Assembly (NCBI GenBank): GCA_013399875.1
Contig: VXAZ01000607.1
Coordinates: forward strand, 1 to 64,000
DNA length: 64,000 nucleotides
From: Gymnorhina tibicen
Lineage: Eukaryota > Chordata > Aves > Passeriformes > Artamidae
Direction of reading: 5' to 3'
Of the stretch, positions 11,801 to 32,307 are shown in pieces. The notes beneath the pieces are model-generated. The model was not told the DNA's origin. It saw nothing but the letters and a program-made list of their open reading frames with translations, and made no database searches. Made by a program: the position numbers and the translations under genes. How positions within the stretch are numbered: the first letter of the stretch is position 1; each line of letters begins with the position of its first letter.

Positions 11801-14800
11801 CAGATGTCCTGAGCCAAGGCATGTCCAGCTTGTCACATCTCTATGTTTTCAGCTTCCTTCATTATGCAGACAGAAATGCTGGGTACTTTGGCCTTCTGCA
11901 TGTGACAGCAGGTTCTCTTCTATCTTCTATTCCACCTTCTGAAGCTAGAGGGAGGCCAAAAAATGGCATGGCTTTAGGATACAGGCATGAGCTCCTGGAT
12001 AAACCATAAGGAACTGGCAGATTGGCAGATTTACACTCAATTTGCCCCAAATTGGCTCTATCAGTCTGATCAAGACCTCTTTCCCTGGGAATGCAAGGGC
12101 GACAAGGCAGAGCTCAGAGGTTACATGCTTTCATGCAGAATACACAGCATGCAAACCAATGGGATTAGGATTCAGCAACTAAATAGCCAAAGGCAAAATT
12201 AAGGCCTTTTAGCCTTTTCCTGTACTTCAGGGAAAGGTTTGGGTTTACAAACACATATATTTAAAACATTTAAGCTGAAAACCAACATTTCTGTTTCCAG
12301 TCTTGCTAGCTTCATTGAACAGACCAGGATTCAGACCAGAGGATTCATTTCCTTCTTTACCTGTGTGTGTTATGGCAGCACCTCAAATCTCTACCAGTAA
12401 GAAGTAAACAGTACCAAATGGGGGAATGCTTTCCATTGCTGCAGCAGAGGCAGGAAATGCTAGCAAGCTCTTTTCACACTTTTTTTTTTGAGGATGGTCT
12501 AAGTACAACTGTTCAGGGCTTCTCTAGGTGGAGCACTGTATCATATTATGTTATATCTCATCCCTCCCCTTCCCTAGTGTTACTTACCGCTTCCAAACAC
12601 CAGTACAGCCTTCTCTGAGGACACAGAAACCTGGGGAAAGATGTGAGAAAGAAAACTGATCACCTGCAGCCTGTTTCTGCTACCAGCCCTAAAAGTTCTG
12701 CAGATGCTTTTCACCTCCTTTATTGCTCTGTAATTAGCTTTTGCTGGAGAGCACCCACCGAACTCCAGGGGTACTGATTCCAAACAAGCTACAGGTGAAT
12801 TCAGTCACTCCCTGCAAAATGCCAGCTCACACGGCCTCTGGTGGCCAATCCACAGGCTCTGGTTATCTTCCTCCAGCACTGCCAGGCTGCTCTTCTCAGG
12901 GCAGCTGCTGGGAAGCAGCACAGAGAACAGTGTCTTCCCGTGGACAAGTACATCATCCAAATATTCTTCTGTCTTTTATTCACACTGGTGCCTCACACGT
13001 TGCTCCACAAGTCTTTCAAAAGCCATGCCTGGCTGAAAATCAAGCAAGCCAAGAGACTGCATCTGCAGGCAAGGTCTAGCTATTGCAGGACTTCTTTTAC
13101 CCCCACAAAATACTCACATTGTTCTGAGATTATTAACATAACTGCATTCAGTCTAGCACTCTTGAGTGAGTTTATTTCTGAAGTACCACAGTTACGTGGG
13201 TAAGTGAAGTGTCTATGTGAAGGTGCGCATAGATAATCATAGGCTTAGTGGGTTACCATGCCTCAATTGATGCATACACCACTGTGTGAGAGTTTGACTC
13301 CAGGCAGGAAGGGAAAAGCAACTTTGAGGTGTGACAGGTCAAGTGATATGTGGTAAATTATTAAACTATAGTAGCCAGGTTGTTTGCAATACATCCCAAG
13401 TTAAATACCAAACTCCAGCCTCAGGAAGGGAAGAGGGCTTTGACTGGGGCATGCACAGAGTTTTTGAGGAAAGCAGCCAACCGCGTAGGTCCTGCTTGTA
13501 CCCGAGGACCGTAACAGGGACAATGTCGTTTCCACTAATGACTGAACTTTGTTGCACAAGGTGGAAAAACTGTGTGACTGTAGTCTTTTGCATATAGCAA
13601 AAGCAAAATCATACTGGTTGATATTTGTGGATTGCCTAACAAGAACTAAGCAAACCTTGATACAGTACAAACTACCACACTATTGAAGAGGCAAAACTGA
13701 GCATCTCAGATCCTCTGGGAAGAAGGTTTTCTTTTCAAGAAAAGATTGGGCTGCTGTTCGACTTATTTTTCAATGTCTCATCTCAGAAGACGCAAAGGGT
13801 GAGGACAGCGACAGCAAAAAGTGCAGGAACATTTGGCCCCAAGTCTGGCAGAGCAAACCTGCTGTGGGAAAAAGCACCTTCTCCTTTTCTTTCATCATAC
13901 AGAAAAAAACCTGAATAACTCAAAGCCAAACCTTTGATGCAAGGGTCAAAGAATTCACATTTAAGCTGAGATTCTCCCAACACCATGGCACTAGCATTAT
14001 GGTGCAATCTTTTCAAGCAATTGCCAAAAGCAGCCTCTTTCTGTTCATCTCCTTGCTCAGACGAGCAACAACTCCCTGATGTACTCCTCCACTACGAGTA
14101 TAACCTGCATTCTCCTACAAAAGGCTCAACATATGTAAAGTCTGAAATTTAATTCCTGCTGGTACTAAGCCAAGGCTTGGATTTTGTTTTGTAGCTGCTC
14201 TGTTTCCATCCCATCACCTATCTCCCCTGTGCGCGAGCAGAAGAGTGATGGCGAGTGGGTGAATAGGATGAGTATGTATCACAAATATCCACTCAATAAC
14301 ACAAACCAGGCCAGTACACAGTCACCACTACACTGGGTCTAGGAGATGACACCATGCCACCTAGAGATACCCCCAACCAGCAGGGATGGGTCACCAGACC
14401 AGCTGAGAAACCGTTCTAATGAAACCAACCTAGTGAGACAAATAAGATAGGCTACACTAACCACAAAGCCCTCGTCTCAGTGCTGCTTTGCTCAGCAATA
14501 CAAGACCTGCAGCTTAACGTGGATAATAACTGAGGCAGCAGCACCAGTACCCAAGCAGTTGTTATGGCCCAAGTAACAGTTGCAACTTTCTCTCTCTTTC
14601 TCTCTCTCTGTTTTGCAGGTCTCATAAGATCTCTGTTTGGTCTATGATTCCTTTCCATTCCTGTACCCTGTATATTCGAACCAAGCCTATTTTCTCAGGT
14701 GCTGCCACAGGCAGCGCTCTAAGAACTGGATGTGGAAATTATGAGCATCATTACGTAAGGACTCAGATTTAGAAGGGGTGAGGAGAAAGATGAACAATCT

Positions 14801-15296
14801 AATTTCCATCAGTAAGGCAAGTTTTTGTCCAGCTACACACATCTCACGTTGCATGTATTTTGACATGTGGCATCTGCTACAACTTTAACACAACATCCTC
14901 CACACAAGCTTTGCTTCTTGCAATGCTCCTGCAGTGCAGAGGATTAAGCTGCAGGTCCATCTGTTCCCTGACTAAGGGTCTCAACCCACAGGTTAGAGGT
15001 TGAGCAGAGGAACATATTAGCTGTTTGAGTGAGAGGAGCCCTTACCACACAAGCGCTATTCTAAGCTGTGAAATACGGCTTTTACATTCCCAGCTGTAAA
15101 ACCAGCGGGCAAGGATCCACATGACTGGGCTGAGACAGCTACTTTCACCTGCAAGCCCAGGAGAGCATAGAAGAACAGAACGTTAAAAGTGATGTGACTA
15201 TGTCTAAATGCACATCCACTAGAATGGTAGCTTTTCTGACAAACCACCATACAGGGCAGATCTGTGTAGTCAATATCACCTGAGTCACTGTAGCAG
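8803..15296. other. Long non-coding stretch
   Basis: No exon supported on either strand. The longest open frames (about 130 codons) have no recognisable domain. A short CT-rich microsatellite lies at about 14585-14612. No tRNA or other structured RNA was recognised. Confidence 0.5.
14585..14612 (+). repeat. CT-rich microsatellite
   Basis: Runs of CTCTCT/TTTCTCT broken by single T insertions, ending in TGTTTTGCAG. It looks like a polypyrimidine tract before an AG, but no coding exon follows. Confidence 0.7.
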
Positions 15297-15740
15297 TCAC
15301 AGAATCAATTAGGTTGGAAAAGACCCCTGAGATCGTTGAGTCCAACCTAGGACCAAAGACTACCATGTCGACTAGACCATGGCACTCAGTGCCACGTCCA
15401 GTCTTTCCTTAAACACCGCCAGGGATGGACTCCACCACCTCCCTGGGCAGCCCATTCCAGTATCTAATCACCCTTTTCCTGAATAAATTCTTCCTAATGT
15501 CCAACCTAAACCTCCCCTGGTGCACCTTAAGACTATGTCTTCTTGTCTCATCCCTGATTGCCTGGGAGAAGAGACCGACCCCCACCTGGCTCCAACCTCA
15601 TTTCAGGTAGTTGTAGAGAGTGATAAGCTAACCCCTGAGCCTCCTCTTCTCCAGGCTAAACAATCCCGGCTCCCTCAGCCGTTCCTCGTAGGACACGCGC
15701 TCCAGACCCTTCACCATCTTCGTTGCCCTTCTCTGGATAT
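15297..15740 (-). repeat. CR1 LINE 3'-end fragment next to CENATAC promoter
   Basis: A longer copy of the CR1 3' region than that at 2445, starting at TCACAGAATCAATTAGG and running to about CTTCTCTGGATATGAG. It lies in the minus orientation and is 5'-truncated. It ends roughly 190 bases before the CENATAC start codon, so it forms the upstream border of that promoter. An open frame from 15520 runs through the element into the first CENATAC exon, but this is chance continuity, not part of the protein. Confidence 0.9.
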
Positions 15741-15869
15741 GAGACGCATGTCAGAGAGATACAGACGGCTGTCAGTCCCACACCTGACCGCGCAGGGAAT
15801 CGGTCAGTCCGAGCGCGCCAGTTTGTGGGGCCTGTCTACACTGGGTGGCAGCACTGAGACGCCCGGGAT

Positions 15870-16745
15870 GCTCAGCTCGGAGGGGCCGGGTCTCGCCGTC
15901 GCGCCTGCGCTCCGCGGCTCGGGCGCCATGGCCGTGCACTACTGCGGGCTGTGCCGTCGCAGCGCCTTCACGGGCCGCCGGCACCTGTACAGCGCGGGGC
16001 ATCGCCGGCGGCTGCGGGAGACGCTGGCCCAGCTGCAGGAGGCGACGGCGGCGGCGCGGGCGGCGGCGACCGTGGCCGATGTGGCCGCGGCCGTGCGGCG
16101 CTACGACCCAGCGGAGCACGATGGGCGCGTGTGGTGCCCGTGCTGCGGGCGCGGCGTGCGGCGGGACAGGCGGTGCGGCGGGCTGGCGCTGCTGCAAGCC
16201 GGGCTGCTGCGGCACTTGGCCGGGTGCGTGGGCAGGGACGGGGGGGGGTGGGGGCGATGCTGCCCCAGGCCAGGCTGCTGCGGCACTTGGCTGGGTGCTG
16301 ACGGTGTCACGGTGTCCCGCAGGCCCGAGCACCGCCGGCAGACGGCGCGGTTCTGGCGGGAGAACCGGGCGGAGGCGGCGCTGCGGGAGCGGTGCCTGGT
16401 GCCGACCGAGGAGTACGAGCGCTTCGCGCAGGCTCTAGAGCGGGCGCTGGCCGAGCACCAGCGGCGGGAGGAGGAGCGCATCCTCCAGGTACACTCGGTC
16501 ACCTCCCCGCATCGGCATCGGCCCGGCCTCCGCTGGCCCCGCCTCACCGCTCTCTCCCCGTAGATGGCGGCCGACATCCGGGAGGCCGAGCGCCGGCAGC
16601 GAGAGACGGTGCAGGCTGCGCTCCAGGTCGGTGAGCTGTATCCTGCCCTGGCTGCACCTTAGCGGGGACCGGGCACTGCTCTGCGCACCCCCACCGGCAC
16701 CCGGGTGCGCGGCTCGGGAGGGGCTAGGGGCGGCTGGGTGGGGGG
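15870..16745. promoter_or_regulatory. CENATAC CpG island / promoter
   Basis: GC and CpG content rise abruptly at about 15870 and stay high through the first three coding exons to about 16745. No TATA box is seen. The start lies just inside the 5' edge of the island, immediately downstream of the CR1 fragment. Confidence 0.7.
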
Positions 16746-18870
16746 GCTGTGCTCAGTACCAGAAATATTGTTCCTTTTTCCTGAATCGCACTCAGCTTCA
16801 AACAGAGCCAGAACTTTGTGCAGGACCTTATGTCTGCAGGCCCGCCCCAGGACCTGAACGGTGAGCACCACTTTCCTTAGCAGTGGCTGATGCATCCCTG
16901 CTCAAAGCACCCAGCAAGCGGGCAGTTTGACACTGTCATTACCAGGATCTTGCAAATCTTTTGCAAACTTTTTGTCTGCACTACAGAGTAAGCGCTGGCC
17001 TCTTGTTTCAGGGACAGCCCTTGTGCTGCAGAACAGCCTGGCCCGAGCGGAATGCAGACAGGACCTGATTTAGCCTGGATGGAATCAGGCCAGGTTCTGA
17101 CCTTCATTGGCCACCAGGTAGGGGTGACTGGCTAGCGAGTGTGACTTCGATTCAACTGCAAGTCACCTATAGCACACATCACAAAGCAGAACAAGGGGTG
17201 GTCTCCATCACAAAAAAAACAGCTTTGTGGATTTGGGCAAGCAGCTAGCCCAGTTTCAGTTACCCAGGTTTAACTTTCATTAAGCAAACGTTCTTTTAAT
17301 ATGCTGTGAAAAAAACCCCACCAACCATTCTTTTAAAGAAAAGTAGAGAAGAGCTTTCTTCTGCTTTTTTGTAATAGAACTTGATTCTGGAAAGGAATGA
17401 AGACAATGCTCTTCTCTGAGCATTAACTTCTTTAAAAGTTCAGAGGTACTCTTAAACATAAGATTCTCACAAGCATTTTATGTTCCTGTTAACAGGAAAC
17501 AGAAGGAAAAGGAAATGTCCACACAGGTAAGTGCACCTGCATCATGACTCACTGGGTTGCTACCTCGTGGCTTGCAAATGTCACAGGGATAACTCAAAGC
17601 AGTTTTGAAGCAGTTGCAGCATAACCAGGAGGTGCTCACTCTTTTGGCAATATTTGACATACTAGAGGAGAAGAAAACGCTTCAGCATCATAAAAACTGT
17701 TGATGCTGCTGCTGTGGGGAGTGTATGATTTGGGGTGTGATCTGCCATGGCCTTAGTTGAGGAAGCCAGCTCCTTTTTCTCAGAACACTCAAGAGTTCAC
17801 TTTGTCACTTGCTTGGTAGGGCGAGCAGCAGAGAGGGGGAAGAGGGGACACTTTTTTCCTGTCACAGTTTAGGATAATGTCAGTGGCTAAGTAAGTATTC
17901 CCTGTCACTTCTAGGAGCAAAACCTCCATGGCTAACAGAGGAAGATGGAAGTAAACAACAAATCGGACCTTCCTATGAGGAATTTCTCAAACACAGTGAG
18001 CAGCTTGCACACCTTTTAGTTAACCTTACATTCACTTTACCAGGCTAGAAAACCAAAAACAATTTGAAAAACTTTTGCTGAAAAAAGTATTAGGCTTTTG
18101 AGCAACGTGGTCTAGGGGAAAGTGTCCCCATCCATGGTACAGGGCATTGCAGCAACGTGATCCTCAAGTTCCCTTCCAACCCAAACCACTCTACAATTGT
18201 ATTTTTTTTTTTTTTTCAGAGGAGAAGCAAAAGCTGAAAAAGCTCCCAGTGGAGCGAGTTGGTGCCAACTTTGACCATACTTCTCAGACAAGTGACAGCT
18301 GGCTCCCTTCCTTTGGGCGTGTATGGAACCACGGCAGGAGGTGGCAGTCCCGGTGAGCTTCAGGGCAGCACAGATGGATGCCAGGGGGGAAGAGTCCGTG
18401 GCTTCTGTCCATGCAAGCTATTCATGCAGCAGGCTTTCAGGTAGCAGCAAGCATAAGGAGACATCCTACCATACGAGTTACACCACACAATGCTTAATCC
18501 AGGCAGAGTATCATTCTTGTCCTGCAGCAGCACACACATGGCTTGCGAGGTGAGGCATGCTCATGGCTGTAAAGGCTGTACACATGAAGGCATCTGCCTC
18601 ATTTTGCTTGGTTCACCTTTCAGACCTGCATACTGTCCCACTGGCACCTTTTAATGTGCCAGAACTCTGTCAGCTAGCTGGAGCTACCACTCAGAGGTAA
18701 CAAAAGTATTGAGGGAGCCTCCATGCTAAAACACTATGCACAGCACTTTCTTACTTTTTCGAGGGGAGTGTTCATTATCTCTGTCTAAAGGCTACAGCAG
18801 TTTGACTTCTGTGCTCTCTTTCAGGCATCAGTTTAGAACTGAATCAGGGGAAAAGAAGAAAAAAAGATGA
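15928..18870 (+). CDS. CENATAC: Centrosomal AT-AC splicing factor (CCDC84)
   Basis: Coding exons: 15928-16223, 16323-16488, 16564-16626, 16796-16860, 17012-17117, 17496-17526, 17915-17995, 18220-18352, 18825-18870. They join to 328 residues, close to the human 332. CENATAC is a subunit of the minor (U12) spliceosome needed for AT-AC introns. The N-terminus has the expected zinc-finger pattern (C6, C9, H19, H25), followed by WCPCC and an arginine-rich helical part. The middle is poorly conserved. Exons 5, 7 and 8 carry the family blocks [23 protein letters not shown] and VGANFDH...[10 protein letters not shown]. All introns are GT-AG and phases close. The exon 3/exon 4 junction is the least certain because an alternative GTGAGC donor lies four bases downstream; only the donor at 16627 keeps the conserved frame. 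Start chosen by similarity to the human N-terminus and the CpG island. Intron 1 contains a near copy of the exon 1 donor region. Confidence 0.95.
16196..16298 (+). repeat. 32-bp direct duplication across CENATAC exon 1 donor
   Basis: Bases 16196-16227 (end of exon 1 plus the GT donor) are repeated at 16267-16298 inside intron 1 with 29 of 32 positions identical, 71 bases apart. The second copy keeps a GGGTGC donor-like core. Use of that second donor at 16295 would add 71 bases and shift the frame. Confidence 0.8.
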
Positions 18871-19127
18871 TCAGATGAGGAACACCGGACACCCAGCTCT
18901 GCTGTGGAAAGGCTGACTGTAGGTAGCTGCACTTTTGTTGCTGACTGCCCTGTAAGGACACACAGTGTCCATCTGAGCATCACATCTAAAGCCACACAAA
19001 GTCAGGTCCTGCCAGCAAGGACAGGCTCCTGCGGATGCCATATCTTCACTATCAGAAAGCCTACTCTATACAGCGATTGCAGTGACCTATGCTGACATGG
19101 AACATGCCATTAAAGAATTTTCAGAGA

Positions 19128-19133
19128 AATAAA
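19128..19133 (+). terminator. CENATAC poly(A) signal
   Basis: AATAAA about 260 bases after the stop codon, with an ATTAAA-like hexamer 18 bases before it and a T-rich tract after it. Confidence 0.85.
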
Positions 19134-19476
19134 CTTTTTTTCAAATGCCTCTGTGTTTGTAGACCAACTGAAAGTCGTTTCAAATGCAGGGCCCACCCTG
19201 CAGGCAACTAATGTCAGGTGCCTGATATTTTCATTCAAATTTATATTGCTTTCTTTCATTCTAACGTTCATCCTTTACATGGTCTAACATCGCTAGCTGC
19301 TGTAGGTGATGCAGAAGTTTCTTCCCTTTTAGCAACACGTTTGTAACACTAATAAAGGCAAAAACTGGCTGGTAGAAGACAACAGCCATGACCTCTACCA
19401 GAATTCACTATCAATAATGCATCAGTAATGAAACATACACATTCTTGAAAAAGCAAGAAAAATTATAATCAGTAAT

Positions 19477-19482
19477 TTTATT
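19477..19482 (-). terminator. RPS25 poly(A) signal
   Basis: TTTATT on the plus strand reads AATAAA on the minus strand. It lies in a separate 3' UTR exon: a donor follows the stop codon (GTGAGA, exon end at 19923) and an acceptor TTGCTTTGCAG places the last exon start at 19527. Confidence 0.85.
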
Positions 19483-19926
19483 GTGTGCATTACATATGAC
19501 ACATTGTTGACGAAGTCACTGGAGAACCTGCAAAGCAAGAAGTCCCCAATCAGAAAACCAGATCAAAGCAGGCTAGCACAAAGCAAACAGTTTGAGAGTT
19601 TTGTTCCAGCAGGAACACTTGGCCATGGTACCCTGTGAGAGCAGGGAGACAAGTGCCCATTTGCCCCACAGCAGGGGAACAAATGATGCTTTCCCCATCC
19701 AATGGGCACAGGGACAGAATCAGAAATTGCTCTTTAATTCTGGAGAAGCGATGTTTCCAGCAACGTTCCCCCAGGAAGTTGCTCAGGATGCGAGCAAAAT
19801 ACTTTTGGAGCACGTCTGGAAGAACACCCCACGACAGCCATGTGGAAGTTGCCCATTACACATTGCACAGCTGTCCATCAGCTCCTGACAGCACAACTCA
19901 GCTCCTCAGCACCCGGTCTCACCTCA

Positions 19927-22765
<2,839 letters not shown>

Positions 22766-23170
22766 ACAAAGTCTCGCCTGTTGCACAGATTAATTCGTCT
22801 GAAGAGCGGGACCTCCTCTCTCTTCCCTGCCTGGCCTCTCACAAAGCTCCCCTCTCCACAGCAGAGACTGCACGTCCCCAAAACATGCTTCAGCATCTCC
22901 CAAAATACCGGTTTATCCCCTTTGTTGTGAAACTTACCTTAAACAGGCTCCTTAGCACTGTTTACATTGAGCCACAGGGCCTTATTTTCCCGTTGCAGCT
23001 CCACTGCACTTGGGTGAAGGAGAAGGTGCAGGTCTGTGGCCTTAGCACAGTCAGTGCTTTTCTTTCCTGTCATAAATGTACATACATATTTTTCCTGTAT
23101 AGCTCTAACTTACGGTCTTGCAGAGGGTTTCTGTATAGAAGAAATAAGTGTTTATTAATGAGGCAAATGG
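22766..23170 (+). other. TRAPPC4 3' UTR
   Basis: Sequence following the stop codon without further exons. No canonical AATAAA is present on this strand here; the best candidate is AATAAG at 23143-23148 followed by a T-rich GTGTTTATT segment, suggesting a 3' end near 23165. The end is inferred. Confidence 0.5.
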
Positions 23171-23295
23171 CTGTTTGCTTTCTGTGGGCAGGGACATTTG
23201 TGCCAGTGGCACCTCAAGAGGATAAGTGGGTTTGGGTGGTTTTGCTTGCACCACTCTCCATAAGACAACCAGGGCCCTTGTGACACTGCTCCATT

Positions 23296-23301
23296 TTTAT
23301 T
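23296..23301 (-). terminator. Candidate SLC37A4 poly(A) signal
   Basis: TTTATT on the plus strand gives AATAAA on the minus strand, about 1.3 kb after the SLC37A4 stop, with GT-rich sequence after it. It is the first canonical signal I find downstream on that strand, so a 1.3-kb 3' UTR is implied. A closer non-canonical site cannot be excluded. Confidence 0.55.
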
Positions 23302-24596
23302 TCACATAGAGAAGAGGATCATGTAATTAAGTACAAAATGTAATTCACTTCCATTTTTTTAATTAAGGCTAGCTAACTACTCTTGCAACCAAGGTATTCA
23401 GCAAAGTACCCGCATGCAGGTTCTTTACGAGTTGAACTTGCCTCTTTCAGGACCCTAAAGCAGTAAATCCTTTTGGGAAAAAACAAGAATATTCAACAAA
23501 ATCCTGGTTAAAAACCTGAGTCTACTTATTGCAGGGTGCTGGGCCTGACTGCTAAGGCTGTCAGTGATGGCTCTGCTAAGGCTGACTCAGAGGCAGCCCA
23601 AGCCCCTGCCTGCAGCCATGAGAGACACAACTCTTGACCAAAACCACCCCAGTCTTCACACCTTGTACTGAAAAAATACAAGCCAATGCTAGAAATGTGG
23701 GTTATCATGAAACCCAGCTGCAGAAATTGTGGGTTGGTGGTGGCTGCTGTTGCAATTCCTTCTGCTGGGATAGCTTTCCTGGCTGATTTGCAGAGCGCTG
23801 GCTATGAGCTGCCTTGGCAGCAGCTACCTCCCTTGCAAATCATTAACACTGCACACAGACATTGCACCACGTGGGATCAGTTCACTAGAAGGAGCTTCTC
23901 TAAATGCCATGAATTCCCAGAGAACATGCCTATTTCTAAATGCTGCAGAGAGCCCTGCTGCAGCATGTCCTGCTGTTCCACTTGTCCACAGCAACATACT
24001 CCCTCATTCCTAGCAACTAACCCCAGGTACAGCTAAAGCCTTCCTGCTGTCAAAGCAGGCCAGACGTCACCATTCCCTGCTCCGCTGCTGTCGTGTGGCT
24101 GAGCACACACAGAGCTCATGGCCAAAGTGACCTGGGACAGCCGTGCTTATGACAGCTGGATGGGACAGACACAGGCAGCAAAGGCTCAGTTCAGGGCCCC
24201 TGAGCAGTGAAGCTGAACTGATTAATGTCTCAGTTAATGGCTGAGACAAACAATAACGACAAAACTAGAGGTAAGTGGACCTGAAGCCAGTCATTTCAGA
24301 CCACTTGTAGTGGGGAAGCTCAGGCTGCAGAGCCTGCTTGCTTCACTAACAGTGCTGTGAGGAAGAGGTACAGTAAAATCATTGCAAATGTAAACTAGGT
24401 GAATTAATCACATCTCGAGGGAAAAAGTGATCAGTAGCAGGAACCTTGTGCCCTCTGGAACCTGACACTGGATGAGAAGTTGAGACATTTTTATCTAGGT
24501 TGCAGCAATAGGTAAACTCACTCCTAGGCCAGTTAAACAAAAACGAGCATCATTCACGTCAGCGTGGGAACATCCTTTCCACCAAGCAGCTTATCC
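23302..24596 (-). other. Probable SLC37A4 3' UTR
   Basis: No coding exon or repeat recognised on either strand. If the poly(A) signal at 23296 is used, this whole stretch is SLC37A4 3' UTR, and the TRAPPC4 and SLC37A4 transcripts end roughly 100 bases apart. Confidence 0.5.
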
Positions 24597-31201
<6,605 letters not shown>

Positions 31202-31360
31202 CGCGCCGCGCTCCCCGCGGGGCCGCACCGGTCCGGACCGCACCGGACGGACGGGCACGGACCCGGCCCCGCCCCGCCCCGCGGAAGTCCCGCCCCGGCA
31301 CCGCCCGCAGCTCCCGGCACACACAGCACCGCTTTGCACAGCCCGTCAGGAAGTGTAATG

Positions 31361-31366
31361 TTTATT
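31361..31366 (-). terminator. HYOU1 poly(A) signal
   Basis: TTTATT on the plus strand reads AATAAA on the minus strand. It lies about 940 bases after the HYOU1 stop and about 160 bases before the SLC37A4 start codon. Confidence 0.8.
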
Positions 31367-32307
31367 TTTGGTTGAAGAGGCCAGAATGGAGAACAATGTC
31401 AGATGCACATTCGCAGCCATCGGACCCCACTCATGTGTGTGGCAGCAGCAGGGACGGTCCGAGGAGGCAGGAGGTCACGGCCAGGGATGGGGAAGGTCAC
31501 ACGATCAAGTCGGTCCGAGTGCACAAAACACAGAGGAAGGAGGGCAGTTGCCATTAGACTTTCCAGGTTGGGTTGTTTGATCCGTATCACTGTCCTTGTG
31601 ACTGACTACAGGATGTGCCAACACGGCCGATCTTTCCCTCTCCTCTGCATTCAATGTTGCCTCTTCTGAACTTTTAAAACTTTTAAACAGAATCTTTTTG
31701 TCAAGTCTCACTTCATAGTTTTTGGACTCTGCTACAGAGCACAGACAGTTTTAACAAACAGCCTATGGAAAACAGACACAGCCATATCTCAAAGCACAGA
31801 TCTGCACATCTGCCTTCCCAATTCTGTTCCACCTTCCCATGAATCCAAATATTAATACACCTCCCACCAGCTGAAATCTCACATTTGCTCTAAGTCAGGG
31901 CCTCATACGCAAAGACAACAGCACTTCAGGTCTATATCCTTCTGCAGTCATCTTCACAAGAGGTGGGACACAGAGTTTATGTTCCAAGTTACTTCCTAAA
32001 CCTTAAGATGTTTCTTTACTGCTTTCTCCCCACAGGAAAGTCACTTTGGTGACTTCTGCACTGAAACAGAGACAATTCTTGGTGGGCACTCTGCCACACG
32101 TAATAAAAGAAAAACAAAAACCAATTCACTAAGTTAGTAGAGGCAAAATCCGCAGAAAGAACAAAAAAAAAAATTTACATCTCTATCCCATTGTGTTGTC
32201 AGACTCTTGTTGTGTTCCATTCACATCATGACTAACCAGGTCCGTAAGAAAAACAAGAAAGTAACTATGAAATAAATAGATGCTGACACTCGTGGGATTT
32301 CAGGGTG
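31367..32307 (-). other. HYOU1 3' UTR
   Basis: Unspliced non-coding sequence between the HYOU1 stop and its poly(A) signal. It is AT-richer than the flanking genes. No repeat recognised. Confidence 0.75.

Noticed and set aside
15520..15927. In-frame N-terminal extension of CENATAC by 136 codons
   Set aside because: The extension is translated CR1 retroposon and promoter sequence; the conserved protein starts at 15928 and the CpG island starts only just before it.
16627..16631. Alternative CENATAC exon 3 donor (GTGAGC at 16631)
   Set aside because: It has a better donor score by eye but shifts the frame against exon 4 and exon 5; the donor at 16627 restores the conserved reading frame.
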